Assembly (NCBI RefSeq): GCF_004000745.1
Contig: NZ_BILV01000049.1
Span: forward strand, 1 to 50,591
Direction of reading: 5' to 3'
Source of the DNA: Paenibacillus barengoltzii NBRC 101215
GTDB lineage: Bacteria > Bacillota > Bacilli > Paenibacillales > Paenibacillaceae
DNA: 50,591 bases
Of the stretch, positions 25,454-34,098 are shown piece by piece. The notes beneath the pieces were generated by a model. It was not told the origin of the DNA and did no database searches. It saw only the letters and a program-made list of their open reading frames with translations. The position numbers and the translations under genes are program-made. How positions within the stretch are numbered: the first letter of the stretch is position 1; each line of letters starts with the position of its first letter.

Positions 25454-25540
25454 TTTGATAATTGTTCACAATGCGGCTGTAGCCTATCAGAGTTCGCAGA
25501 ATTGTCATAGAAAATCTCCATTTTGTGATTTTGTTCACAA
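25454..25540. promoter_or_regulatory. Rex-like operators upstream of the quinol oxidase operon
   Basis: TTGTGATTTTGTTCACAA (25523-25540) is an 18-bp palindrome of the form TTGTGA-N6-TCACAA, the pattern bound by the NADH-sensing repressor Rex. A second, half-conserved site (TTGTTCACAA at 25463-25472) lies 50 bases nearer the operon. Binding would tie oxidase expression to the NADH/NAD ratio. Confidence 0.6.
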
Positions 25541-25632
25541 TATTTCGTATTCCAATCAATCTCGCACCCTCGCCTCTCTCCTGGATACGAGAAGAATGTG
25601 CGACATTTTCGTGACATTTTGATTGAACATAA

Positions 25633-25685
25633 ACAAAAGAGGCTGCCCCAAAGCAAAACTTCCCTTGTCTTCAGGACAACCTCTT
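25633..25685 (-). terminator. Probable terminator of ddh
   Basis: AAGAGG-TTGTCC on the minus strand pairs, with G-U pairs, with GGCAGCCTCTT and is followed by TTTGTTT. The stem is long but the loop is large. Confidence 0.55.
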
Positions 25686-25772
25686 ACCTCATGTTTATGC
25701 TATTTTTCGTACAGATAGACGAATCAAATGAAGCATGTCCGCTGTAAGTTAATTCTGAACAGAATCTTCGGC

Positions 25773-26747
25773 CTACAACAACTCTTTACGCAGTTGCTCC
25801 GGCGATTTCGGCGACAACAGGCCGAACGGAATATCAAAGACCGTTTTCGCCCCGGACTCACCAGCTTGCGACAGCTTGTACGCTGCGCGAGCGTAAGCGA
25901 CCAGCACGCTAGCCGTAAATTCCGGATTGCTGTCCAGCTTCAGGCTGAACTCGATCAGCTGCGTGCTGTTTGCACCGGTCCGGCCGCTGCGCAAGACCAT
26001 ACCGCCGTGCGGCATCGCGGAGTGGTTCGTTTTCAATTCTTCCTCACTAATGAAGTGAACAATCGTGTCGTAGTCCGCGAAGTAGTTTGGCATCGACTTG
26101 ATCTCTTGCTCGATCTTCGCCAGATCCGCCCCTTCCTCCGCAACGACGAAGCATTCCCGCAGGTGTTTTTCACGAGTGGACAGCTCTGGGTTTTCTCCGT
26201 TGCGTACGCGTTCTACGGCTGCCTCTACCGGAATGGTGTACTGTTTGCCGTCCTTCACGCCAGGCACGCGGCGAATTGCATCGGAATGACCTTGGCTGAC
26301 CCCTTTGCCCCAGAACGTATAGTCCTTCCCTTCCGGGAGTACAGCTTCCGCCAGCAAACGGTTCAACGAAAACAAACCTGGATCCCAGCCCGTCGAAATC
26401 ACGCTGACCGTTCCTGCTTTCTGCGCTACTTCGTTCACTTTTGCAAAGTATTCCGGAATTCTCGCATGCGTATCAAAGCTATCGACCGTATTAAACATCG
26501 ACGCCAATTGCGGCCCTTGCTCCGGCAGATCTGTAGCCGACCCGCCGCACAGAATCATTACGTCGATTTCACCTTTATATTTTTCAATTTCGGAGATATG
26601 AACCACACCGCTGGCGGCAGCCACCTCGTCTGGTTGTCTGCGCGAAAAAATCGCTTTCAATTCAAAGTCAGGATTCTGCTTCAGCGCCATTTCCACGCCC
26701 CGTCCCAAATTTCCGTAACCTACGATACCGACATTAATTGTTGCCAC
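25773..26747 (-). CDS. ddh: meso-Diaminopimelate dehydrogenase
   Basis: A protein of about 324 residues starting MATINVGIVGYGNLGRGVEMAL, a Rossmann dinucleotide-binding N-terminus. Family motifs include MILCGGSATDLPEQGP, ISTGWDPGLFSLNR, FWGKGVSQGHSDAIRRVPGV and MPHGGMVLRSG, which form the substrate site. It makes meso-DAP in one NADPH-dependent step from tetrahydrodipicolinate, for cell wall and lysine synthesis. GTG at 26747 is preceded by AAGGGGG at seven bases and gives the usual family length; the longer frame to 26789 is not supported. Confidence 0.94.
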   Translation of the reverse strand: MATINVGIVGYGNLGRGVEMALKQNPDFELKAIFSRRQPDEVAAASGVVHISEIEKYKGEIDVMILCGGSATDLPEQGPQLASMFNTVDSFDTHARIPEYFAKVNEVAQKAGTVSVISTGWDPGLFSLNRLLAEAVLPEGKDYTFWGKGVSQGHSDAIRRVPGVKDGKQYTIPVEAAVERVRNGENPELSTREKHLRECFVVAEEGADLAKIEQEIKSMPNYFADYDTIVHFISEEELKTNHSAMPHGGMVLRSGRTGANSTQLIEFSLKLDSNPEFTASVLVAYARAAYKLSQAGESGAKTVFDIPFGLLSPKSPEQLRKELL

Positions 26748-27061
26748 TGAATATCCCCCTTCATGATGGTTAAACTCGTCATAACCCATAGACTAACCCC
26801 CATTGTAATGGACGCTCCTCATTTTTTGAATAGTTTACATGCAAGGTTAGCGTTTTTGTTTAAACATTCTGCATATTTGTGCAAATTATTTGACGTTTGA
26901 TGCAAACCCTGGATTGCCAGGCTTCACAGATTAGACACAATTAGATAGAAATTGAGGCACGATATAGCCCATTCTAGTCATACTCAGGCGGAATTAATCC
27001 ATGTAAAATGGTAATCATTGTGAGGAAGCTCATAGACTATCTGAATTGAGGATGAATTCGA
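26748..27061. other. Divergent spacer between ddh and the ycnJ-like gene
   Basis: About 310 bases without a gene. A small palindrome CCTGG-ATTG-CCAGG (26908-26921) and an imperfect palindrome AATGGTAATCATT (27007-27019), which may be an operator near the ycnJ promoter, are the only structure seen. No CsoR-type box is present. Confidence 0.5.
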
Positions 27062-28771
27062 TTGAACAGGTTTCTTCGTAAATGGACAGGTTTCGCGGTT
27101 ATCGCATGTATTATCGTTCTTGTTCTAACACCAGCTTCTGTTTTTGCCCACGCATATGTGGTTTCTTCCAATCCAGCAGCAAACGAGACATTAGACACGT
27201 CCCCAGAGATGATCGTCATCGATTTTAATGAACCGATTGAGGCAGGCTTCCATAAACTCGAAGTCATTGGCCCCAATGGAGACGACGTAACCGATGGCGA
27301 AGCGGCAATCGATCCCCAGAAGCCTTCTCGGCTGACCGTCTCCCTGCAGTCGGATTTGCCGGAGGGGCTGTATACGGCAAAGTGGAATGTGGTTTCCGGC
27401 GACGGTCATGCCATCTCGGGCACAATTCCGTTTCAGATCGGTCATGGTGATCCAGGCGGTGAGAGCGGGCTCCCGATCCATTCAACGACGGATGGCGGCA
27501 GCTCGTTTCCAGGATGGAGTCTGCTATTAGTCCGCTGGCTATTTTATGGCGGAATGACAGCCTATCTTGGGGCTGTTGTCTTTCATGCTTGGCTTCTCCC
27601 CCGCATGGACAACGCCTGGGGGTCCGAACGGTTGAAGCGGCGCAGCCGTGTCCTATGGCTAAGCGGACTGATCGCCTCCTCCGCCGGCATTCTGCTTAGT
27701 TTGCCGCAGCAAACCGCTGACGATGCAGGCGGGGGATGGAAGGAAGCGTTGGATCCGGCACTTTGGCGGCAAACGCTCGTGTATACCACCTTCGGGGAGA
27801 TTTGGAAGGTTCAGCTCCTATTGCTGGGAGGTTTGCTCTTATGGACGCTGTACCTGCTGCGCGCCAGCAGAAGCAACCGACCATCTCAGCTTCCTTTGCT
27901 TGGGGCTATGCTGCTTGGCTTAGGGCTGCTGCTCTCCAAGGCATTTATTGGACATGCCGCCACGGCAGACCTGCGAGGACCAGCCATAGCGGCAGACTTC
28001 CTGCATTTGGCCGCATCCTTGATCTGGCTGGGCGGTGTTGGTGCGATAGCGTTTTTGCTTCCGGCAGCAGCCAAGACTGTCGCTGGAGAAGAGGCCCTGA
28101 AATCTGCACCGTCACACCTCCCTCTCTCTTGGCAGACGGTCCGGCGTTTTTCCATACTCGCCTTCATTATGGTAGCTATCCTGGTACTCTCTGGCGTGTA
28201 TGGGAGTTTGTTGCACGTACCAACGCTTTACTCGCTAACGCATACGACATATGGTCTTGTACTGTTGGCCAAAATTGCCCTGACCCTGATCTGCCTGCTG
28301 CTTGGAGGTTGGTCCTTCCTGCGTGGAAGACAGGCAAGGAAGCCGCTGAACGCCGCCGGCATATGGACGGAATTGGGAGCAGGACTAGCTGTGCTTCTAT
28401 TGGCTGGTGTCCTGGCGAACTTGCCCACAGCCGCTGCGTCCCCCGGCCCCGCTGCTCTGATCCATCAGTTGGATGATGGAACGAAGGTCACGATCCGCAT
28501 AAGTCCAAACGTTGCTGGCACCAACACCTTTCAGGTGAATGTGCTCGGTCCGGATGGTCAGCCCCGCAGCGATGTGGACCAAGTGACGCTGGAGCTAGCG
28601 TCAAAGGAAATGGACATGGGCACGATCGAAATCCTCTTCCCCGGCGGCTCCCCTCCCGAGGCGAGCGAATTGATTACAATGGGCGGCCGCTGGAACATTC
28701 ACGTCCATATTCTGACAAGTTCACTCGACAGTTACGATTACGATACAGAGCTGACAGTAGGGAATCCGTAG
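27062..28771 (+). CDS. ycnJ: CopC-CopD fusion copper transport protein (YcnJ-like)
   Basis: A 569-residue protein. A signal peptide (cut expected after SVFA) leaves His30 as the mature N-terminus, followed by a CopC domain (HAYVVSSNPAANETLDTSPEM) ending with the second copper-site motif SGDGHAISGT: the histidine brace. It continues with about eight membrane helices of the CopD family and a C-terminal extracellular domain (about residues 460-569) like that of YcnJ. YcnJ of Bacillus takes up copper under limitation. The start is TTG at 27062 with GAGG upstream. The ycnI-like gene follows after 38 bases. Confidence 0.9.
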   Translation: MNRFLRKWTGFAVIACIIVLVLTPASVFAHAYVVSSNPAANETLDTSPEMIVIDFNEPIEAGFHKLEVIGPNGDDVTDGEAAIDPQKPSRLTVSLQSDLPEGLYTAKWNVVSGDGHAISGTIPFQIGHGDPGGESGLPIHSTTDGGSSFPGWSLLLVRWLFYGGMTAYLGAVVFHAWLLPRMDNAWGSERLKRRSRVLWLSGLIASSAGILLSLPQQTADDAGGGWKEALDPALWRQTLVYTTFGEIWKVQLLLLGGLLLWTLYLLRASRSNRPSQLPLLGAMLLGLGLLLSKAFIGHAATADLRGPAIAADFLHLAASLIWLGGVGAIAFLLPAAAKTVAGEEALKSAPSHLPLSWQTVRRFSILAFIMVAILVLSGVYGSLLHVPTLYSLTHTTYGLVLLAKIALTLICLLLGGWSFLRGRQARKPLNAAGIWTELGAGLAVLLLAGVLANLPTAAASPGPAALIHQLDDGTKVTIRISPNVAGTNTFQVNVLGPDGQPRSDVDQVTLELASKEMDMGTIEILFPGGSPPEASELITMGGRWNIHVHILTSSLDSYDYDTELTVGNP

Positions 28772-28809
28772 AGGAATAATCTTAACGATGATCAAAGGAG
28801 TTTTTAGTT

Positions 28810-29586
28810 ATGTTCAATCCAATACGTAATTTTAAAAAGCCGTTTTGGCATTACGCAGCAATCGCTTCTGCTATTGCATGGATCTTGATTCTTGTCTTGT
28901 TCACCAGCACGGCCAGTGCACATGTAACGGTTAAGCCCAGCCAATCCCCAACGGGAGCCTGGGAAACCTATACCATCAAAGTACCTGTGGAGAAAGACAT
29001 TAATACGGTGAAAATCGCCCTCAAGATCCCGGAAGGAGTCGCCTTCAAACAGTACCGCCCCGTACCGGATTGGAACGTAGAGCTGACAACCGCGGAAGAT
29101 GGAACCGTCACGGCGGTCACCTGGACGACTGAAGGCGCTGGCATCGGCCCCGGCGAGTTCCAGCAATTTGAATTCGTCGCGCAAAATCCTGGCAAGCCCG
29201 CGGAACTGGCCTGGGACGCCTTCCAATATTACAGCGACGGCAGCGTTGTAGAATGGACCGGCGCGGAAGATTCCGATCGCCCCCATTCATTAACGGTGGT
29301 GAGCGCCGCGGAAGGCGCTGCGGATCATACCGGTTCACACGGTGGAACGGATGCCGCGTCAGGCACCACGGAGGACGCCGGACATGATCACAGCAGCACC
29401 AATGAAAGTGCGACAGCCGACAATACGGAGACGAGCGGTTCAGACAGCGAATTCTCATCCTCATCCCCGTCCAATGAGAGTGACAGTGGTTCCCCAACTG
29501 GCACGACGGCTCTTGTACTTTCGGCCTGCGCGCTGCTCGTATCGTTGGTTGCTTTAGGGCTGACGTTACGCTCCAGACGCAAGTAA
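28810..29586 (+). CDS. ycnI: YcnI-like copper-binding membrane-anchored protein (DUF1775)
   Basis: A 258-residue exported protein. The signal peptide ends TASA and leaves His38 as the mature first residue, followed by VTVKPSQSPTGAWETYTIKVPVEK, the DUF1775 domain whose N-terminal histidine and a nearby tryptophan-containing loop bind Cu(II). A Ser/Thr/Asp-rich linker (about residues 180-225) leads to a single C-terminal membrane helix and RSRRK. It is co-transcribed with the ycnJ-like gene, as in Bacillus; the third gene of that locus, ycnK, is not present here. Confidence 0.92.
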   Translation: MFNPIRNFKKPFWHYAAIASAIAWILILVLFTSTASAHVTVKPSQSPTGAWETYTIKVPVEKDINTVKIALKIPEGVAFKQYRPVPDWNVELTTAEDGTVTAVTWTTEGAGIGPGEFQQFEFVAQNPGKPAELAWDAFQYYSDGSVVEWTGAEDSDRPHSLTVVSAAEGAADHTGSHGGTDAASGTTEDAGHDHSSTNESATADNTETSGSDSEFSSSSPSNESDSGSPTGTTALVLSACALLVSLVALGLTLRSRRK

Positions 29587-29597
29587 GCTGATCGCAT

Positions 29598-29652
29598 AAA
29601 AAACAGCGAGTCTCCCCCACGCTTCATCGCGCTGGAAGACCCGCTGTTTTTT
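29598..29652. terminator. Bidirectional terminator after ycnI and the MFS gene
   Basis: AAAAAACAGCG...GTCT...CC pairs with GG...AGAC...CGCTGTTTTTT. The stem is long, with A-run and T-run on either side, between two convergent genes. Confidence 0.9.
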
Positions 29653-29670
29653 CATAACGGATATATCCAT

Positions 29671-30900
29671 TTATTTCATGCCGATGGGTGCCTGATCGAA
29701 TGGCTCCTTCCCGGAGCGCTGTTGTTCCCGGGGGATGCCGAACAGGCAGCATAACGCCAGCAACATCCCAACGGACGCGCTGATGAACAGCGCCGGATAA
29801 CCAAACGCATCGATCACCCAGCCAAGAAGCGGAGGCGATGTAATTGCGGCCAGGGAAGATACAAAGTAATAAATCCCTGTACGCGTCCCGATGCTCTCCT
29901 CCCGCCCGGTGGCAACAATCCATGGGTAAGAGTTGATGTTAATACACGCCCAGAAGATCCCCCCGACAATAAGCAGCAGGCGCAGCCACAGAACAGAGTC
30001 AACGAACACCATCACACCAAACACAACAAACAATCCGGCGACACCGATGGAAATGATCGCTTTTTTCCCATAACGGGCTCCCAGCCAGCCGCTTGGCAAC
30101 GCAAATAGCAGAAACGCAAGCGAGAAGAACGTCAACGAAAAAGAAGCTTCCGCATCGTTCATCCCAATCTGCTTGGTGCCGTACAACGTGAACAATGCCT
30201 CAACGCCTTGATAAGCCACGAACCAGAAGAAAATGGCCCCTAAAATCAATACTGTCGTCTTGTCCAGCTGGTCCTTGATGCGAATCTGCGGTTTTGGCTT
30301 CCTGCCGGCTTCATCATCCTCGGCGAACCCCGCCACAAGCGCTGCGGCAGGTTCACGGATCACCGTCTTCAGAACCAACAAACAAATGAGCATCACAACT
30401 CCGGCAAAAAGAAACGGCATATACGAGCCGATCCCATAAAGCTGAGAGCCGATGCCAAAAGCCAGCACCGAGCCAATGCCGCCCATGAAGTTGATAATAC
30501 CGTTTGCTTTGGTCCGCTGCGGCTCTGGCGTAATGTCAGGCATAAGTGCCACCGTCGGTGCGCGGAATAAGCTCATCGATAAATTCATTAACACCATAAA
30601 CAATACCAGTGTGACGAACCCGGTATGCCAAGGGATCAAAGCCGCAAACACAGCCCCTAACGGCATGCCAATCAGCAGATAAGGCATCCGCCGTCCGTAT
30701 CGGGTATTCGTCTTATCACTGCGGTGTCCAATCCATGGCTGCAATACAATGGCGAAATAATTATCGATCGTCATCATAAACCCGATCATCGCGGCGCTCT
30801 TCAAATAGTCGTCCAAAAACAGCGGAACAAACGCATTGTACAACGCCCAGGTCAAGCTAATGCTAAAAAACCCGAGACCCAGCAGCCATGTTTTTCTCAT
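29671..30900 (-). CDS. MFS transporter, SLC45/GPH-like
   Basis: About 409 residues with twelve predicted membrane helices. The cytoplasmic loop GHRSDKTNTRYGRRMPYLLIGMPLG is the signature of the SLC45/GPH sugar-cation symporters, and WLGARYGKKAIISIGV is its counterpart in the second half. Such proteins import disaccharides or related glycosides. The start at 30900 has AAGGAGCG upstream. It begins 13 bases after the glycerophosphodiesterase stop, so the two may be co-transcribed; a glycerophosphodiester-like substrate is possible but not supported by sequence. Confidence 0.88.
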   Translation of the reverse strand: MRKTWLLGLGFFSISLTWALYNAFVPLFLDDYLKSAAMIGFMMTIDNYFAIVLQPWIGHRSDKTNTRYGRRMPYLLIGMPLGAVFAALIPWHTGFVTLVLFMVLMNLSMSLFRAPTVALMPDITPEPQRTKANGIINFMGGIGSVLAFGIGSQLYGIGSYMPFLFAGVVMLICLLVLKTVIREPAAALVAGFAEDDEAGRKPKPQIRIKDQLDKTTVLILGAIFFWFVAYQGVEALFTLYGTKQIGMNDAEASFSLTFFSLAFLLFALPSGWLGARYGKKAIISIGVAGLFVVFGVMVFVDSVLWLRLLLIVGGIFWACININSYPWIVATGREESIGTRTGIYYFVSSLAAITSPPLLGWVIDAFGYPALFISASVGMLLALCCLFGIPREQQRSGKEPFDQAPIGMK

Positions 30901-30913
30901 CCGTACACGCTCC

Positions 30914-31642
30914 TTATTTGACCAGCAGTTCAGCCAAGCGATCCGGGTAATCGGTAATGATACCGGCCACACCCGCTGCGATCAGCGCCTGCATCAGCTT
31001 TGTATCGTTTACCGTAAACGGATGATAAACGACTCCGTTCGCCTTGGCCTCCGCCACCAGCTCTGGCGTCAGCGCGTATTGATAAGCGTGGAGCGCGTCC
31101 GCGCCCACCCGCTTCGCATAATCCCACGGTTCATACAGGCCTTCCATGTACAAAATTCCGGTACGGATGTCCGGAGCCAGCCTTTTGCATTCAACGAGAG
31201 AATAGTGATTAAAGCTGGAAATGATGATCCGTTCGCTTAAGCCAAAGCGGCGCACCGTATCCAGTACCTTTTGCTCGATGCCCGGGTATAATACGACGCC
31301 AGTTTTCAGTTCGAGGTTGACGATGGTATCCGTGTTCCGAACGAGGTCCAGCAACTCCTCCAGCGTTGGAATGCGCTCACCCGCAAACTCCTCGCGGAAC
31401 CAGGATCCCGCCTCCCGTTGCTTAATTTCGGTCAAAGTCAAATCCTTGACCCACTCCGGCGTTCCCGCCGTCCGTTGCAGCGTCTCGTCATGGATGAGAA
31501 CCAGTTCTCCGTCGCGCGTCATCTGCACGTCCGTTTCAATACCGGTCGCCCCAAGCTCCAGAGCTTTGGCAAAAGCCAGCATCGTGTTCTCCGGGTAATA
31601 CCCCGCAGCCCCGCGATGCGCAAAATTAATAATATCGCTCAA
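30914..31642 (-). CDS. Glycerophosphodiester phosphodiesterase
   Basis: About 243 residues of the GDPD TIM barrel. Metal and catalytic motifs are clear: FAHRGAAGYYPENTMLAF, GIETDVQMTRDGELVLIHDETLQRT, NLELKTG and the C-terminal FTVNDTKLMQALIAAGVAGIITDYPD. It hydrolyses glycerophosphodiesters to glycerol 3-phosphate and an alcohol, probably in the cytoplasm as there is no signal peptide. The most likely start is TTG 31642 (MSDIINFAHRG) with GGGAGG eight bases upstream; ATG codons at 31651 and 31663 overlap or precede that site. Confidence 0.92.
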   Translation of the reverse strand: MSDIINFAHRGAAGYYPENTMLAFAKALELGATGIETDVQMTRDGELVLIHDETLQRTAGTPEWVKDLTLTEIKQREAGSWFREEFAGERIPTLEELLDLVRNTDTIVNLELKTGVVLYPGIEQKVLDTVRRFGLSERIIISSFNHYSLVECKRLAPDIRTGILYMEGLYEPWDYAKRVGADALHAYQYALTPELVAEAKANGVVYHPFTVNDTKLMQALIAAGVAGIITDYPDRLAELLVK

Positions 31643-32169
31643 AAGGATCATCCTCCCAGGCATTTATTTAAAATTAATATTAAACATTCCCCTACTATAA
31701 TCCTGCATTGTTAGGCCTGTATAAAAAAGCACCCCATAGCGAGATCGATAAAGGGATCCTCTCGCTGCGCCTCTTTGCACGATTATCCCCTTTGCTCAGA
31801 ATTGGGGGATCTAGGAAGAGAGTCTTCTAGCTACCTCTTTGCACCATTATCCCTTTTAATCAGAATGGGGATCGAGAAAAGGGATCCTCTTACTGCACCT
31901 CATTGCACGAATATCCCTTTTGTTTCAGAATGCGGGATCTCTTCTAGTCTCTTTGCACGATTATCCCCTTTGCTCAGAATTGGGAAATCCATGAACGGGA
32001 TTGAAATGAGGTGGCCCGTGGAGCTGATCATTCCGATTTTTACGAAGATAAGATGGTTATCTGGGATTTTTTTCTTGATTAACGAACATATGTTTGATAT
32101 AATGACAAAAAAAGAGAACGTACGTGCGTATTTAGTGAACTAGAGGAATTTGAATTGGAGGGATCGGAC
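31643..32169. other. Geneless stretch with four GATTATCCC repeats
   Basis: About 525 bases. The first 100 bases are AT-rich and may hold the gdpD promoter. The middle carries the repeat copies (31774-31984). A 122-codon frame across the repeats has no ribosome site and is judged spurious. The end carries GGAGGG, the ribosome site of the transposase-like gene. Confidence 0.7.
31774..31984 (+). repeat. Four forward copies of the GATTATCCC repeat
   Basis: Copies begin at 31774, 31838, 31903 and 31952. Each reads TTTGCACGATTATCCC followed by CTTTGCTCAGAATTGGG or a close variant; the first and last are identical over about 33 bases. Between them AAAGGGATCCTCT recurs, so the larger unit is about 64 bases. 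Confidence 0.9.
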
Positions 32170-33090
32170 TTGGAATTAGGTATGAATCCGGAGCTTCAAT
32201 CTATCAGCAGCCGTTTTCAAAGTGAGGCCGACTGCATCGAGGCGATCATCGCTATGAAGTGGCCAAACGGCTTCGTCTGCCCGCGCTGCGCTTTTACCGA
32301 ATGTACCCGCGTGTCCTCCCGTCGCCTTCCTTTGTTTGAATGTGGAAGATGCAGCTATCAAGCCTCGCCTTTGGTTGGCACCATATTTGAAAGAACTCAT
32401 CTGCCCCTGGTGAAGTGGTTTCAAGCCTTGGAGCTGTTCCTGCTTCCCGACGGCATCTCGGCGCTCCGTTTGAGTCAGGTAATCCAAGTTACCTACAAGA
32501 CCGCTTGGCTCATGCTGCACAAAATCCGCCATAGCCTCAGCGAATGTGATGCCCGAAATCTGCTTTCTGGAGAGGTAAAGGTGAACCGCGATCAGTATGG
32601 AACGGATCCCAACCGTTTTCATCCAGTTTCTCAACCTTATGCCACCGCAGTCGTCGCCGGTTGCACGGTAACTGAGTCTGGTGAACCCGGGCGAGTGAAG
32701 ATCCAACTGGTATCACATAAAAGAGGAAGCGAGCAATGGGCTACCCGGTGCGATCTCGTCGCGTTCATCAACAAACATGTAGACGTCCATACCTCAACCA
32801 AGCGGTGGTTCCCTTTCGTTTATCGGATGTATCTGCCCTTACGGAGAGTCGTGAGACAAGCAAGGGACTCGATCAGACGCACGTATGTCGCCTTGGGGTT
32901 AACACATTTGCAGGCGTATTTGAATGAGTACACCGTCCGCCGTCACCTGCGCATGTCCTGTTCCGAGGAAGAGATGCGCCAGAACCTGCTACAGATGTGC
33001 TTGTCCATTCCTGCGATCCCTTACCGACAGTTAATCGCACGCCACCAGAACGCACGCCATCGGAAGCCGTTCCTTGCAACAGCGGCGTAA
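32170..33090 (+). CDS. IS1595-type transposase-derived protein with decayed catalytic motif
   Basis: About 306 residues. The N-terminal zinc ribbon of IS1595/ISXO2 transposases is intact (CPRC at 37-40, CGRC at 58-61), followed by the family block SPLVGTIFERTHLPLVKWFQALELF and YKTAWLMLHKIRHSL. Where active members read GEVEVDE-YxGG, this protein has GEVKVNRDQYG (134-144), so the first catalytic aspartate is missing. The C-terminal LTHLQAYLNEYTVRRHLR still resembles the family. TTG 32170 is preceded by GGAGGG at seven bases. The reading frame is complete and has a good ribosome site, which argues for a retained, domesticated gene. GATTATCCC repeats lie on both sides; no terminal inverted repeats or target duplication were seen. 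Confidence 0.75.
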   Translation: MELGMNPELQSISSRFQSEADCIEAIIAMKWPNGFVCPRCAFTECTRVSSRRLPLFECGRCSYQASPLVGTIFERTHLPLVKWFQALELFLLPDGISALRLSQVIQVTYKTAWLMLHKIRHSLSECDARNLLSGEVKVNRDQYGTDPNRFHPVSQPYATAVVAGCTVTESGEPGRVKIQLVSHKRGSEQWATRCDLVAFINKHVDVHTSTKRWFPFVYRMYLPLRRVVRQARDSIRRTYVALGLTHLQAYLNEYTVRRHLRMSCSEEEMRQNLLQMCLSIPAIPYRQLIARHQNARHRKPFLATAA

Positions 33091-33393
33091 ATTGAAACGC
33101 TCGGGGCATTAAACTTGTCTTTATAATCTGGATCTGGACTTGAACTTCTTGTCCTCTTCAATCTGAATTTCACTTTCAATTCTGGACGATCTATTACTTC
33201 CTTTAACTTTTGTAACTTGCCTTCTTGCCTCAGCTTCAATCTGCCATATTGGTCATACTCCTAGGTCGTATTCCTAGGGCTATCTTAGGTTTTTTACGAT
33301 TAAGTAAGGACTTAGCTCTCGACTGCTTCAAAGCAGGCTATTCTCCTCAGACAAAGCGCTTTTTCGTAACAACGATTTCTCTTTCTCTACTGC

Positions 33394-33414
33394 CTGATTC
33401 AACGGGATAATCAT
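33394..33414 (-). repeat. Inverted copy of the GATTATCCC repeat
   Basis: On the minus strand it reads ATGATTATCCCGTTGAATCA followed by G. The flank GGGCGGCTG-CAT on its right is shared with the inverted copy at 46623, showing that inverted copies belong to a longer subtype. Confidence 0.8.
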
Positions 33415-33468
33415 GAAAAAGAGGGCGGCTGCATAGGTTCCTACCTATCTTCGACAAAGGGAGCATAA

Positions 33469-33501
33469 GAAAAACGTGCCGCTGCAAATGCAACCGCACG
33501 T
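33469..33501 (-). terminator. Terminator of the FMN reductase gene
   Basis: ACGTGC and GCACGT with an inner TGCA pair form a stem; the minus strand continues with TTTTTC. It lies 31 bases after the stop. Confidence 0.75.
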
Positions 33502-33531
33502 CGGTCTTCCATCTGTCTATGAAAGTAAAGA

Positions 33532-34098
33532 TTAGGAACGATTCACCGCCAACGGCTCGGCTTTTCGCAGCTCGGCGTTTAGCGCCGCAGCCTCGCGGAT
33601 CGCCCGGGCGTCCTTGAAGATCTCGCCCGGTCTGCTGGCTTTGCCGATCACATAACCGGCAAACGGTAACCCCACGAAATCAAACGTGTACTGCAGCTGT
33701 TGAATGAGCGGCAGCGCTTTGATCCGCGGATTATCGCCGCCGACCACGACGGCATAGGCTGTTTTGGCCGCCATCCGCTCTTTAAAGTTGAAACGGACAT
33801 CGCGCAAGCTTTGCGACCAGCGATCGATGAAGTTCTTCATCAAGCCGGATGGCCCGTACCAATATACCGGCGTGGCGAAGATCAAAATATCATGCTCCAG
33901 CACCTGCAGGATCAGCTCGTCGTAATCATCGTCCACGGGATCGAAGCCGCCTTCGTCGTGCCGTTGATCGTGGATCGGTTTGATTTCTTTCTCCCGCAGG
34001 ATGATATTCGTATAGGGTAACCCCTCTAAAACCAGCCGCGTCAGTTCCTCCGTGTTTCCTCCATTCCTTGCACTTCCCTGAATGACAGCAATGCGCAT
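33532..34098 (-). CDS. NADPH-dependent FMN reductase-like flavoprotein
   Basis: About 188 residues with a flavodoxin-like fold. MRIAVIQGSARNGGNTEELTRLVLEGL is the phosphate-binding loop for FMN, and FATPVYWYGPSGLMKNFIDRWSQSL is the second FMN-binding segment of the NAD(P)H-dependent FMN reductase/iron-sulfur flavoprotein-like family (similar to YwqN of Bacillus). The start at 34098 has GGAGGGG upstream. A cytoplasmic quinone or flavin reductase role is likely, the exact substrate unknown. Confidence 0.88.
   Translation of the reverse strand: MRIAVIQGSARNGGNTEELTRLVLEGLPYTNIILREKEIKPIHDQRHDEGGFDPVDDDYDELILQVLEHDILIFATPVYWYGPSGLMKNFIDRWSQSLRDVRFNFKERMAAKTAYAVVVGGDNPRIKALPLIQQLQYTFDFVGLPFAGYVIGKASRPGEIFKDARAIREAAALNAELRKAEPLAVNRS

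Larger units (their letters stand above)
25225..25772. other. Control region between quinol oxidase and ddh
   Basis: About 550 bases without a convincing gene. It contains an inverted repeat AATAACAATTC/GAATGTTATT (25326-25351), Rex-like sites (25454-25540), a partial match CGTTCGATCAG (25286-25296) to the 15-kb repeat core, and the ddh terminator. Confidence 0.6.
33091..33531. other. Geneless stretch downstream of the transposase-like gene
   Basis: About 440 bases. The first 130 bases are a pyrimidine-rich stretch made of loosely similar short blocks (ATCTGGA, CTTGAACTT, TTCAATCTG). No gene is seen. An inverted GATTATCCC repeat (33394-33414) and the terminator of the next gene follow. Confidence 0.6.

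Noticed and set aside
25414..25656. 80-codon minus-strand frame
   Set aside because: It overlaps the Rex-like sites and the ddh terminator and has no ribosome site.
31775..32143. Plus-strand frame of 122 codons
   Set aside because: It lies over the tandem repeats, has no ribosome site, and its sequence is only the translated repeat.
32170..33090. Intact active IS1595 insertion sequence
   Set aside because: No terminal inverted repeats or target duplication were found and the catalytic aspartate motif is altered.
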